A stretch of 24,216 bases of DNA from an uncultured Kangiella sp. (GTDB lineage Bacteria; Pseudomonadota; Gammaproteobacteria; Enterobacterales; DSM-103792), in assembly GCA_946481205.1 (NCBI GenBank), contig CAMLNB010000021.1:1-24216 (forward strand), read 5' to 3'. The position numbers were made by a program, and so were the translations under genes. Under the pieces are notes generated by a model. That model made no database searches. It was not told where the DNA came from and saw nothing but the letters and a program-made list of their open reading frames with translations. The first letter of the stretch is position 1. Each line of letters begins with the position of its first letter. Of the stretch, positions 1 through 7,682 are shown piece by piece.

Positions 1-4
1 ACTC

Positions 5-400
5 ATGCCTGCCTCAACACCCGCGACCGAATGCCCTTGTGGCAGCACCCGAAGCTATTCCGCCTGTTGTGGTCGTTATCATGGCGGGGAAACCGCCAAT
101 ACCGCCGAAGTCTTGATGCGCTCCCGCTACAGTGCCTATGTCCGCGGTGACGCAGACTATTTGCTGGCCACATGGCACAGCAGCACGCGGCCGGATACAT
201 TGGCGCTTCAGGAAGAACCGCCACGACAATGGCTGGGCTTGGACATTCGCCGCACGGGTAGCGAAGGCGAACTGGCGATTGTCGAATTTGTCGCGCGGTT
301 CAAGATCAATGGCCGAGCGTTTCGATTGCATGAGACCAGCTACTTCGTGCAAGAGGGCGGTCGTTGGTTTTATCGCGACGGGCTGCTGCACGAGCGCTGA
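5..400 (+). CDS. ychJ: YchJ family protein (UPF0225) with N-terminal SEC-C motif
   Basis: A 131-residue protein whose first 30 residues hold a SEC-C zinc-binding signature (CPCGSTRSYSACCG), with Cys and the CC pair positioned to ligate one metal ion. The rest resembles the NTF2-like YchJ fold, including the family's LMRSRYSAYVRGD stretch and a C-terminal GGRWFYRDG. The length is in the range of single-SEC-C YchJ proteins. E. coli YchJ is slightly longer and has a second SEC-C at the C terminus, which I do not see here. The biochemical role of the family is not established; a cytoplasmic metal-binding protein is all that can be said. The ATG lies four bases from the window edge, so its ribosome site and any co-transcribed upstream gene cannot be judged. 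It is followed by a strong symmetrical terminator. Confidence 0.9.
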   Translation: MPASTPATECPCGSTRSYSACCGRYHGGETANTAEVLMRSRYSAYVRGDADYLLATWHSSTRPDTLALQEEPPRQWLGLDIRRTGSEGELAIVEFVARFKINGRAFRLHETSYFVQEGGRWFYRDGLLHER

Positions 401-422
401 GGCCCGCTTTGCCGACCGGCAA

Positions 423-458
423 CAAGCAAAACGCCCGCAGCTGCGGGCGTTTTGCTTG
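423..458. terminator. bidirectional intrinsic terminator between ychJ and the PEP-CTERM gene
   Basis: A perfect 36-base palindrome with 18-base arms. The GC core CGCCCGCAG/CTGCGGGCG is flanked by AAAA on the left and TTTT on the right, so each strand reads a GC hairpin followed by a T run. It sits between two convergent genes that end at 400 (+) and 476 (-), which fits a terminator used in both directions. Confidence 0.88.
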
Positions 459-475
459 AAGCGTTTATTGCGGCT

Positions 476-1066
476 TTAGCGGCTGCGACGACGCAGCAAG
501 GCAAAGCTGGCAAGACCCAGACCGAGCAGCAACAGCGGCGCCGGTTCCGGCACTTCGTTGACGCGGTCGATCACGATGTTGTCGAACTGGTGGAACGGCG
601 AGTCTTGCGACCAGCTGACCCGAACCACATCCACGAAACCCGAGAACAGGAAGGTCTCCATACCGAAGGCCAAGCCGTCCAGCGTAAAGGTCTGCTGGAC
701 AAAACCGCCACCGAGCAGCTCGCCGATGAAGGTAATGTCTGCCACAGCGGAACCGTTCAACTCAGCGATATCAATCGAGTACAGATCAAAGGCCCCACCA
801 CCATCTTGGACCAACTCGGTGACACCGCCGATGGTGTCATTGAACAGTGCGACACTGCCGGTGTAGCGGCCTTCGGTCGGACCAAACGATGCGAATGCAA
901 GACTCCCCAGGTTGTTCAAGGTGAAGCCGTCTTCCGACACGGTGAAGCCATGGCTGTTGTAGCCGTTGGCATTGGGCAGGGCTTCGAAATCGATCACCGT
1001 CGCCTGGCTTGCACCGGCTGCCAGCAACGACAGCAGCGCTGCCACTTTGACGAAGAGTTTCCGCAT
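476..1066 (-). CDS. PEP-CTERM sorting domain-containing secreted protein
   Basis: A 196-residue exported protein. The start at 1066 (MRKLFVKV) is chosen over a longer frame because AAGGAAGGAAACC lies just upstream and a clean signal peptide follows (about residues 1-21, ending AGASQA). The body is acidic, Gly/Asn-rich and beta-like, with 'VIDFEALPNANGYNSHGF' near the start, and has no catalytic motif that I recognise. The C terminus is a textbook PEP-CTERM: VPEP at residues 172-175, a hydrophobic helix, then LLRRRSR. Proteins with this tail are processed by an exosortase at the cell envelope and are often linked to extracellular polysaccharide or biofilm. The exosortase gene is not in this window. 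The function of the mature part is unknown. Confidence 0.88.
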   Translation of the reverse strand: MRKLFVKVAALLSLLAAGASQATVIDFEALPNANGYNSHGFTVSEDGFTLNNLGSLAFASFGPTEGRYTGSVALFNDTIGGVTELVQDGGGAFDLYSIDIAELNGSAVADITFIGELLGGGFVQQTFTLDGLAFGMETFLFSGFVDVVRVSWSQDSPFHQFDNIVIDRVNEVPEPAPLLLLGLGLASFALLRRRSR

Positions 1067-1143
1067 GTTGGTTTCCTTCCTTGAGTTGCCCGGGGTGGGT
1101 TGGGCAAGAATTGAGCAAGGACTATTCCACCGCATTAACCATT

Positions 1144-1171
1144 TGATTATTAAGCAATTTTGTCAGTTCAA
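1144..1171 (-). promoter_or_regulatory. possible sigma-70 promoter of the PEP-CTERM gene
   Basis: In an AT-rich patch unlike its surroundings, the minus strand reads TTGAAC (1171-1166), 16 bases, then TAATCA (1149-1144). This would give a leader of about 70 bases before the ATG at 1066. The match to consensus is moderate. Confidence 0.35.
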
Positions 1172-1235
1172 CTTACATAACTGTAAAGCCCTTTGACAGT
1201 ATGCTGCTTGGGCCTGCCCGATATCATCCCAGCAC

Positions 1236-1640
1236 TTCGGCCGCACCGTACAGCTCAACTTGCCCACCGTGACCGCCCGCGCGGTCAACGCATTCACCTA
1301 GCAGGGCCGTGGCGGCGGTACAGCAGCTGTGGTGCTCAATGCGAATGCCCCCAGCATCGCATCCGAGCGGGTAGTAGCCCGGCTACAAGCGATCAAACCC
1401 GGTTTGACGCGTCGATGCCGTCCGTGAACATCATCAGCTGATCGGGTTCTATGCTTTTGTAATGGCGATTGGCATTGCCGCTGGCGCGCTGGCTTCGGCA
1501 ACAATGCCGCGATGTGACGCCAACACCAACCGCGGCCCAACGCGTTACCATGCCGCAGGCGTTGCCGAGCCGCATGCAGATCCAACGGCCAGTACCAAGC
1601 TTCTCGGCAACCGCGCGCGGACCGTGCATAGACGATAGTG
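1236..1640 (+). pseudogene. decayed PhzF-family (phenazine biosynthesis-like isomerase) gene remnant
   Basis: No intact gene fills 1067-1842, but the plus strand carries PhzF-like fragments. Frame 1266-1391 reads TVTARAVNAFT, a stop codon (TAG, 1299-1301), then QGRGGGTAAVVLNANAP. This follows the N-terminal PhzF pattern '(V/I)(D/N)AFT..-GGNPAAVVLDA'. Further on, in shifted frames, 'LIGFYAF' (about 1440-1460) and 'TRYHAAGVAEPHADPTAST' (about 1541-1597) resemble the later family stretches 'GxYxF' and 'RxFAPxxGxxEDPxTGxA'. PhzF proteins are about 260-300 residues; here the spacing between fragments is far too short, so an internal deletion plus frameshifts and a stop are implied. The frameshifts are inferred from family resemblance by eye. 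The main alternative is a chance likeness in non-coding DNA. Confidence 0.5.
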
Positions 1641-1842
1641 TCGCAGTCATCGGCCAGCAGCAGGTGGCGTTCGATTGGTTAGGCTCAGTCGCGCGTTGCT
1701 ACGTGTTGCAGCGTCGCGGTGTTTTGTTGTTTGTTGTGGCGATTGTTGCTGCGTCAGCAGCGCCGCCGAAAATCGCATCACGCTCGCGCACGGACCTGAC
1801 AGCGATGAGCGCACTGAATTCACCCTTGCCGAGGAGCCGGCC
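1641..1842. other. non-coding stretch upstream of the methyltransferase
   Basis: An open frame runs through here into the methyltransferase, but its translation is Cys/Arg-rich and lacks domain character, and a good ribosome site (GAGGAG, 1831-1836) lies further in. The DNA is unusually T/G-rich around 1720-1750. I see no convincing promoter, hairpin or RNA gene. It may include the last remains of the PhzF-like gene (VAVIGQQQVAFDW, about 1640-1680). Confidence 0.4.
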
Positions 1843-2673
1843 ATGAGTCAAAGCAAAACGGATTTTCCCTACATTCACGGATTTTCGACCACCGAACAAC
1901 AGCGGCTGCGCAAACAGGCGCAGTTTTCCGAGCACATGGTCTATCGCGATATCGATCTGCGCGATGCCCAATCGGTGCTGGAGGTCGGTTGTGGCGTCGG
2001 TGCCCAGAGTGAAATTCTGCTGCGCCGGTTTCCGCATGTTCAGTTGACTGGCATCGACATGAGCCCGCGTCAGCTTGAAGCGGCGGCCAGCCATTTGGCC
2101 AGCGTACCGTGGGCGACGTCGCGCTATCAGCTCAAGCAAATGGATGCTGGCGCCATGCAATTTCGCGCCCGCAGTTTCGATGCCGCGTTTCTGTGCTGGG
2201 TGCTCGAACACGTGCCGAATCCGTCGCTGGTGTTGTCGGAAGTGCGGCGGGTGCTGAAGCCGGGCGGTGTGGTCTACATCACGGAAGTAATGAATGCCAG
2301 TTTCTTTCTCGACCCTTACTCGCCGCATCTGTTGCAATACTGGATGGCTTTCAATGATTATCAGCTGGAATGCGCTGGCGATCCGTTTGTCGGCGCCAAG
2401 CTTGGCAATCTGTTGCTGGCGCTCGGTTATGATGACATCCGCACCGAGCTGAAAACCTGGCACCTCGACAACCGCTATCCGGACAAGCGCCAGGAGATCA
2501 TCGAGTACTGGACCGAGTTGCTGTTGTCGGCAGCCGATCAGCTGATCGCCGCCAACAAAGTAACCCCGGCGCTGGTAGACGCCATGAAAACCGAACTCGG
2601 TAGCGTGCAGAACAATCCGAATGCCGTATTCCTGTATTCGTTTGTGCAGGCCAGCGCCCGGGCGTATCGCTGA
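1843..2673 (+). CDS. class I SAM-dependent methyltransferase
   Basis: A 276-residue protein of the Methyltransf_11/25 type. Motif I is VLEVGCGVGAQSE (residues 45-57), the nucleotide-binding loop of the Rossmann fold. It is followed by TGIDMSPRQLE, with the acidic residue (Asp72) that contacts the SAM ribose. A later 'CWVLEHVPNPSLVLSEVRRV' and 'LKPGG' are the usual motif II/III region. The C-terminal third varies in this superfamily and sets the substrate, which I cannot name; a small molecule is more likely than RNA or DNA. The start at 1843 is preferred to an upstream frame because GAGGAG lies seven bases ahead and the upstream frame does not look coding. It is not clearly in an operon; the next gene starts 57 bases later. 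Confidence 0.87.
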   Translation: MSQSKTDFPYIHGFSTTEQQRLRKQAQFSEHMVYRDIDLRDAQSVLEVGCGVGAQSEILLRRFPHVQLTGIDMSPRQLEAAASHLASVPWATSRYQLKQMDAGAMQFRARSFDAAFLCWVLEHVPNPSLVLSEVRRVLKPGGVVYITEVMNASFFLDPYSPHLLQYWMAFNDYQLECAGDPFVGAKLGNLLLALGYDDIRTELKTWHLDNRYPDKRQEIIEYWTELLLSAADQLIAANKVTPALVDAMKTELGSVQNNPNAVFLYSFVQASARAYR

Positions 2674-2730
2674 GTCCGACGCTCACCGACGCCAGAATGC
2701 GCTGACAAATTTGTTGTGGTGGAGAAAAAG

Positions 2731-3219
2731 ATGGATTCGTATGTCAAGAAAGTGCTGACCACCGGAGAAAAGGTGCTGCACACCGGCCATATTTCGTGGT
2801 GGACCTTGTTCTGGCCGCTATTGCTGGCACTGTTGCTGCTGGCCGGTGCGCTGGCTATTTCGATCTGGCGGCCGATGCCGGTGGTGCCGTTGCTGATGCT
2901 GGGCTGTTCGGCCGTGGTTGCACTGGTGGCTTACATCAAGCAGCGTTCCACCGAATTGGCCATCACCAACAAGCGCATCATCGTCAAGCGCGGCTTTGTC
3001 CGGCGCGACACCATCGAGATCAATCTGGTCAAAGTGGAGAGCTTGCAGGTGGAGCAAAACCTGCTCGGCCGGATGCTGAATTTTGGTGATGTGATTGTCT
3101 CGGCCGGCGGCGGCCCGATGGCGCCCATCAGCAATATCGCCGACCCGCTGGTGTTCCGCCGTTATTTCAATGAAGCGACCGACCAAAGCCAGGACCAGCG
3201 CTACGAGACACAGCGCTAA
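2731..3219 (+). CDS. PH (bPH2/YdbS-like) domain membrane protein
   Basis: A 162-residue protein with two adjacent membrane helices (about residues 23-45 and 50-69) and then a bacterial pleckstrin-homology domain of the bPH_2 type (about 72-147). Its hallmark pattern is 'ELAITNKRIIVKRGFVRRDTIEI' followed by 'VESLQVEQNLLGRMLNFGDVIVSAGGG'. Proteins with this layout sit in the inner membrane with the PH domain on one face; their partners are mostly unknown. GTG codons lie upstream in frame, but the ATG at 2731 has GGAG six bases ahead and is preferred. A terminator at 3303-3330 closes the unit. No function beyond a membrane-anchored PH protein can be claimed. Confidence 0.87.
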   Translation: MDSYVKKVLTTGEKVLHTGHISWWTLFWPLLLALLLLAGALAISIWRPMPVVPLLMLGCSAVVALVAYIKQRSTELAITNKRIIVKRGFVRRDTIEINLVKVESLQVEQNLLGRMLNFGDVIVSAGGGPMAPISNIADPLVFRRYFNEATDQSQDQRYETQR

Positions 3220-3302
3220 TACCGTCGTTGCGCTAAGCCAGCAAAATAAGCCGGCAAAAAAATGGGCGGCAGGCTTGGTGTTGACGCTGCCACCCGAACC
3301 GT

Positions 3303-3330
3303 GATGCCGCTCATCTGGAGCGGCATCTTT
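3303..3330 (+). terminator. intrinsic terminator after the PH-domain gene
   Basis: Perfect 10-base stem GATGCCGCTC/GAGCGGCATC with the five-base loop ATCTG, followed by TTTGCT. It lies 84 bases after the PH gene stop. The opposite strand has no T run, so it works best in the plus direction. Confidence 0.75.
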
Positions 3331-3354
3331 GCTCTAGCCCATCTCGCCCTGCTA

Positions 3355-4671
3355 TCACGGTTCTTTGTTACGGCGCCGGTTCATGACCGGATCACGGCGC
3401 TGGTGCCAGCGGGCGTAGATCAGACCCGCCGCCAGTCCCAGCAAGACCAAGCTCATCGAACCACCGCCGCTGCCATCCGAATCGCTGTCGCCACCGCCGC
3501 CGCCGCCACCGCTGTTCGGCGAGCGATCACGACCATCATCTTCCAGCGGCACCCGTGACAGTTCGGCACGCTCACTGGATACCGTCGCGACCAGCAGGTT
3601 GGTACCGGCATCGTAGAGATCGATCTGCAGATCGTAACGGGCGGTGCGATAGCCGCTGAGCCATTCACCGGTAAAGCTGTAGCGATCGGCATCACCGGTT
3701 TCGTGCACCTCAAACGGTGCCGAGGTGTGTTCGGTGCGCCAGTCATCGCCTTCGGCACGCACACGCAGCACGGCGTAAGCGAGGCTGGTACCAAAATCGC
3801 GATCCGGATCGAATTCGACTTTAAACCGCGAGTAGTAACCGTCGCGATCCTGATCGGTCAGCAAAGTCGTGGCGATGCTGCCGATTCGGTATCCGGCATT
3901 TGGTACCGGAATATCCAGGCCCGAATCTTCCAAGCGCAGATCGCGCAAGGAGCTGTCCTCAAACGGCCCCATCGTCGCGACAATGCCGCTGTAGCCGACT
4001 TCGTACAAATCGACCAGCACGTCGTAGTCGGCCGTGGGGTAACCATCGTTCAGCGTGGTTTCGACGTAGTAATCATCGGAATCACTGCTGCCGTTGATCC
4101 AGAAGTCGTCGGTTGAAAAGTAATGCTGCCACGGGCCGGTGCTGCCAACCCGGCGCAGATAAAGCTTGGCGTAGACCAAGGCGCTGCCGCTGCTGACATC
4201 GGCATCGAAGCGGATTTCAAAACGGCGGTAATAGCCGTCGGCGTCGATATCGGTGATCAGATCACGACCAGCATCCCACAAACGGAAGTCATAGGCGCTC
4301 TTGCGCAAGCTCACGGTCGCCGGCCGATCCGGTTCCGCTGTGCTCGCTTCGCTGGTGTTGCCCGCTTTGCTGGCGTTCGGCTGCGGTCGGGATTCATCCC
4401 GGTACAAGACGGGCGTGCTGACCGCTTCGCCGGATGCGGCAGTTTTACCGGCGGCATCGGTCGCGGCTGCCGGCCCACTGACTACCGGTCCGCTGTGATA
4501 ATTCGCCTGCGCGGCGGCGGAGCCTGTCTGTTGCTTGGTTTCGACGGTAGCCGGCTTGGGTTTTGCCGACAGATAATTGCCGTGCGATTGAGCCGACACC
4601 GCCGGCATATCCTCAGCCCCGACCGCAGAAACGCCGAGCGCAACGGCAAGAGCAATAGCGCGACGCAACAT
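3355..4671 (-). CDS. choice-of-anchor H family surface protein with GlyGly-CTERM-like tail
   Basis: A 438-residue exported protein. The ATG at 4671 has AGGGAG eight bases upstream, and a signal peptide ends near Ala19. A low-complexity Ala/Thr/Ser/Pro linker (about 20-120) leads to two homologous beta-rich modules (about 126-250 and 265-378). Each has the pattern 'D.DGYY.RF...FD.D' and later 'Y.TA.YD...DLY..G...VAT', typical of the choice-of-anchor H family. The C terminus has a Gly/Asp/Ser linker (388-404), a hydrophobic helix (about 406-420) and RWHQRR, resembling the GlyGly-CTERM signal processed by rhombosortase. An oddity is the further 12 residues after the basic cluster (DPVMNRRRNKEP), longer than usual. 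It is probably a surface or envelope protein exported by Sec and perhaps type II secretion; its ligand or activity is unknown. Confidence 0.83.
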   Translation of the reverse strand: MLRRAIALAVALGVSAVGAEDMPAVSAQSHGNYLSAKPKPATVETKQQTGSAAAQANYHSGPVVSGPAAATDAAGKTAASGEAVSTPVLYRDESRPQPNASKAGNTSEASTAEPDRPATVSLRKSAYDFRLWDAGRDLITDIDADGYYRRFEIRFDADVSSGSALVYAKLYLRRVGSTGPWQHYFSTDDFWINGSSDSDDYYVETTLNDGYPTADYDVLVDLYEVGYSGIVATMGPFEDSSLRDLRLEDSGLDIPVPNAGYRIGSIATTLLTDQDRDGYYSRFKVEFDPDRDFGTSLAYAVLRVRAEGDDWRTEHTSAPFEVHETGDADRYSFTGEWLSGYRTARYDLQIDLYDAGTNLLVATVSSERAELSRVPLEDDGRDRSPNSGGGGGGGDSDSDGSGGGSMSLVLLGLAAGLIYARWHQRRDPVMNRRRNKEP

Positions 4672-4692
4672 TGAGCACACTCCCTGACGCCG

Positions 4693-4711
4693 GATAGCCG
4701 AAGTGGCTATC
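4693..4711 (-). other. small perfect hairpin in the leader of the choice-of-anchor H gene
   Basis: A seven-base inverted repeat GATAGCC/GGCTATC with a five-base loop, about 21 bases ahead of the minus-strand ATG at 4671. It has no T run. It could be an mRNA leader hairpin or a protein-binding palindrome. Confidence 0.4.
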
Positions 4712-4817
4712 TCGTGATGGCCTCATTTGGCGACAGACGCACTGAATTGATCCTGAACGGTGGACGCCTCACCGAGCCGGCCCCTACACTGAGCACTGTC
4801 CGATTCAGGTAGTGTTC

Positions 4818-5552
4818 ATGCTCACGATTCCGATCCGCTTGACCGACTCGGTCATGCTCAGCCGCAACGTCCGCCGCCTGCGTTTTGTCCGCAGCGATGG
4901 CGGTACGTTTTCCTATCGCCCGGGCGAGTTCGTTTCGCTGCATCTGCCCGATGACAGCGGCGAGATTTACAAGCGCAGTTACAGCATTGCCACCGTTGCC
5001 GATAATCCGGCAGCCGCCGAAACCCTTGAGCTGGTGGCCAGCTTTGTCGATAACGGCCGCGCCACCCGCTGGTTCTGGTCAGCACAACCGGGTGCCGAAA
5101 TTGCCTACGCCGGTCCACATGGCCAGTTGGTCTGGCCGGAAGTCTTGCCGAAACGGCTGCTGCTGATCGCTACCGGCACGGGTGTCGCGCCATACCGGTC
5201 CATGCTCAAGCAAATGCAGCCGGCGTTGCAACAAGGCCTGCAGGTTGAATTGTTGTTTGGCGTCCGCGACCAGGCCGAAGCGTTTTATCTGGACGATTTC
5301 CGAGCCCAAGCGGCGGCCTTTCCAAACTTCCGTTTCAGCCTGTGTGTCTCGCGTGCCGCCGTAACGGCCAGCGACGAATACGCCGGCCGGGTCACCGATC
5401 GGCTGCAACAGCTGAACCCACAAGCGGACGGCGATCTGGTCTATCTTTGTGGCAACCCGGCCATGGTCGATGAAGTCTTTGAACGGCTGAAAACGATCGG
5501 CTTCGGGGTCAAAACCGTCAAACGCGAAAAATACATTTTCTCCCGCGCCTGA
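4818..5552 (+). CDS. ferredoxin/flavodoxin-NADP(+) reductase-like FAD oxidoreductase
   Basis: A 244-residue single-chain flavoprotein of the FNR superfamily. The N-terminal FAD barrel has 'YRPGEFVSLHLP' and the flavin-binding RSYSIAT (residues 53-59). The C-terminal NAD(P) domain has GTGVAPYRSM (120-129), 'LLFGVRDQAEAFYLDDF' and 'YLCGNPAMVDEVF'. It ends with KREKYIFSRA, where the aromatic residue near the C terminus is expected to stack near the flavin. No iron-sulfur domain is present, so it should pass electrons between NAD(P)H and a separate carrier such as ferredoxin or flavodoxin. Family members serve redox balance, oxidative stress and iron-sulfur supply. A GTG two codons upstream is possible, but AGGT lies seven bases before the ATG at 4818. 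Monocistronic, with its own terminator. Confidence 0.86.
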   Translation: MLTIPIRLTDSVMLSRNVRRLRFVRSDGGTFSYRPGEFVSLHLPDDSGEIYKRSYSIATVADNPAAAETLELVASFVDNGRATRWFWSAQPGAEIAYAGPHGQLVWPEVLPKRLLLIATGTGVAPYRSMLKQMQPALQQGLQVELLFGVRDQAEAFYLDDFRAQAAAFPNFRFSLCVSRAAVTASDEYAGRVTDRLQQLNPQADGDLVYLCGNPAMVDEVFERLKTIGFGVKTVKREKYIFSRA

Positions 5553-5564
5553 GGCGCCAGTTTG

Positions 5565-5588
5565 CGCGAGCCCCCGGCTCGCGTTTTT
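5565..5588 (+). terminator. intrinsic terminator after the FNR-like gene
   Basis: Eight-base perfect stem CGCGAGCC/GGCTCGCG with a three-base loop and TTTTT directly after. It starts 13 bases after the stop codon at 5552 and ends 20 bases before the antiporter ATG. Confidence 0.87.
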
Positions 5589-5608
5589 GATTCGGGGACT
5601 GCCGACCG

Positions 5609-7600
5609 ATGCTGTTACAAGGGATCCTGCTGCTCGGTCTGACCGTGCTGGTGATCGCCATCCTGCTGCGCTGGCAATTGCCGGCCATCCTCGGCTACCT
5701 CGCCGCCGGCATTGTGCTACGCGAACTCGGTTATGAACTGTACGGCGAATCCTCACAGCTGCGTTTGCTTGGCGAACTCGGCCTGGTCTTCTTGCTGTTC
5801 TCGCTTGGTCTGGAATTCTCACTGCCCAAATTGAAAAGCCTGCGCCGCGCCGTGTTCGTGCTCGGTCCCGGTCAGCTGCTCGGCACCGCAGCGGTGTTCG
5901 GTTTGCCGCTGATTCTGTTTGGTCTCGACAGCAAACTGGCTTTGGTATTGGCACTGGCCTTGGCGATGTCGTCCACCGCGCTGGTCAGCAAGCAACTGGC
6001 GACGCAGCGGGAACTGAACACCCGCCATGGCCGCAACGCCATCGGCGTGTTGTTGTTCCAGGATCTGGCGGCGGTACCGCTGCTGATTTTGGTGCCGGCG
6101 CTTGCCGTCACCGGCGAAGGCGGCATCACCGAGCATTTGCTGCTGGCCTTTGCCAAAGGCCTGACCGCCGCTGCGCTACTGATTCTGATTGGCCGAAAAA
6201 TTCTGCCGCCGCTGTTTCACTGGGTCAGCAAAACCCATAGCGACGAATTGTTCGTGCTGGTCTGCTTGCTGGTGACGCTGGTCGCCGCTGAAGTGACCCA
6301 TGAACTCGGCTTGTCGATGGCGCTCGGCGCTTTCCTCGCCGGCACCTTGCTCGGCGAAAGCCAGTTCCGCCATCAGATCGAAGCCGAGATCCGTCCGTTC
6401 CGCGACGTGCTGATGGGCTTGTTCTTTATCGGCATCGGCAATCTGCTGACGCTGACCGTGCTGGTCGATCACACGGCCGTGATTCTACTGGCACTGCCCT
6501 TGATCATTCTGATCAAAGCACTGGTCGTTTATATCGCGCTGCGGGTGCTGAAAGAGCGCCGGCGCGAAGCGATTATTTCCGGCTTGGTCTTGGCCCAGGT
6601 TGGCGAGTTTGGCTTCGCACTGCTGGCGCTGGCCTCCGATACCAAGCTGATCGACCGCACCACGGTTTCGGTGGCCTTGACGGTTGGCATCGCCAGCATG
6701 CTGCTGTCGCCGCTGGCGCTGCGTCACAGCGGCAATCTGGCCGACCGCATTCTGCGCCGGCGTCGACGCCAAGATGATGAAAGCGATCCACTGCAAGTGA
6801 TCGAGCACGCGGCGCTGGAGTTGAACCAGCACGTGATCGTCTGCGGTTTCGGCCGGGTTGGACAGCTGGTGGTGCGCTTTGTCGAGCACGAAGGCTATCA
6901 AGCACTGGCGCTGGATCGCGACAGCCAGCGCGTGGTCGAAGCCAATCAAGCCGGCGTGCGGGTGTTCTTTGGCGATGCCAGTCGACCGGAAATTCTGCGC
7001 GCCTCAGGTCTTGATCGCGCCCGGATGGTGGTGGTCTGTGTCGACAGCGCTGAGCACGCGGAGCTGATTGTCCGGCGCGTCCGGGCACTGCAACCACAGA
7101 TCCCGGTCTTGGTGCGCACCCAGGATGACAGCCATCTCGATGAACTGCGCGAAAGTGGCGCCACCGAAGTGGTGCCGGAAATTCTCGAAGGCAGCTTGAT
7201 GCTGGTGTCGCATGTGCTGGTGATGCTGGATGTGCCGGTCAACAAAGTGCTGCATCGCGTGCAGCAGGCCCGCCGCGCCCGCTACAAACAGTTGAAAGGT
7301 TTTTTCTATGGCGCTGGCGCCGACATGACCGCCGACAGCAGCAAGCGACCACAGCAATTGCACCCGGTTACACTGGCACCGGATTCGGCTGGCACCGGAT
7401 GCAATCTCGGCGCACTGAATCTGGAAGCGATGGGCGTCGAAGTCACCGCCTTGCGCCGTGGCGAAAACGAGCAGCCCTACCCGGCCAACAATGAGTTGCT
7501 GCGCGCTGGCGACACGCTGGTGCTGATGGGCTATCCGGAAAACATCGAAGCCGCCGAAGCGCATTTGCTGTCCGGCAGCAAACGCTTCTCGCGGTTCTGA
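5609..7600 (+). CDS. monovalent cation:proton antiporter-2 (CPA2), KefB/KefC/YbaL type
   Basis: A 663-residue inner-membrane transporter. Residues 1 to about 380 form a polytopic Na+/H+-exchanger domain of 12 or so helices; LLFQDLAAVP carries the Gln-Asp pair typical of CPA2 potassium/proton antiporters. After a basic linker comes an RCK/TrkA-N Rossmann domain beginning VIVCGFGRVGQLV (about 408-420), with an acidic 'ALDRD' at the end of the second strand. It is followed by a TrkA-C region (about 605-655, 'LLRAGDTLVLMG'). KefB/C and YbaL share this order; the RCK domain gates transport in response to a nucleotide or glutathione adduct. A KefF/G-type oxidoreductase partner is not adjacent. The ATG at 5609 is preceded by GGGGA ten bases away. 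The transported ion is probably K+ but cannot be proved from sequence. Confidence 0.9.
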   Translation: MLLQGILLLGLTVLVIAILLRWQLPAILGYLAAGIVLRELGYELYGESSQLRLLGELGLVFLLFSLGLEFSLPKLKSLRRAVFVLGPGQLLGTAAVFGLPLILFGLDSKLALVLALALAMSSTALVSKQLATQRELNTRHGRNAIGVLLFQDLAAVPLLILVPALAVTGEGGITEHLLLAFAKGLTAAALLILIGRKILPPLFHWVSKTHSDELFVLVCLLVTLVAAEVTHELGLSMALGAFLAGTLLGESQFRHQIEAEIRPFRDVLMGLFFIGIGNLLTLTVLVDHTAVILLALPLIILIKALVVYIALRVLKERRREAIISGLVLAQVGEFGFALLALASDTKLIDRTTVSVALTVGIASMLLSPLALRHSGNLADRILRRRRRQDDESDPLQVIEHAALELNQHVIVCGFGRVGQLVVRFVEHEGYQALALDRDSQRVVEANQAGVRVFFGDASRPEILRASGLDRARMVVVCVDSAEHAELIVRRVRALQPQIPVLVRTQDDSHLDELRESGATEVVPEILEGSLMLVSHVLVMLDVPVNKVLHRVQQARRARYKQLKGFFYGAGADMTADSSKRPQQLHPVTLAPDSAGTGCNLGALNLEAMGVEVTALRRGENEQPYPANNELLRAGDTLVLMGYPENIEAAEAHLLSGSKRFSRF

Positions 7601-7682
7601 ATCATGATGCGCAATCGCGGTGGTGATCGACCATGACCGCGACTGCGTATTAGCCAACGTTTTCGCTCGCTACCTGACGCCG

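Noticed and set aside
452..1084. 210-codon plus-strand frame
   Set aside because: It lies antisense to the PEP-CTERM gene, which has a signal peptide, ribosome site and sorting tail; this translation has no domain character.
1193..1441. 82-codon plus-strand frame in the gene-free stretch
   Set aside because: It is out of frame with the PhzF-like fragments, has no ribosome site, and its composition is Arg/Pro/Ser-rich without a family pattern.
1699..2463. 254-codon minus-strand frame
   Set aside because: Antisense to the methyltransferase, whose motifs I, II and III are intact; this one is a shadow created by codon bias.
5079..5954. 291-codon minus-strand frame across two genes
   Set aside because: It spans the FNR-like gene, its terminator and the antiporter start on the opposite strand; Arg-rich, with no motif.
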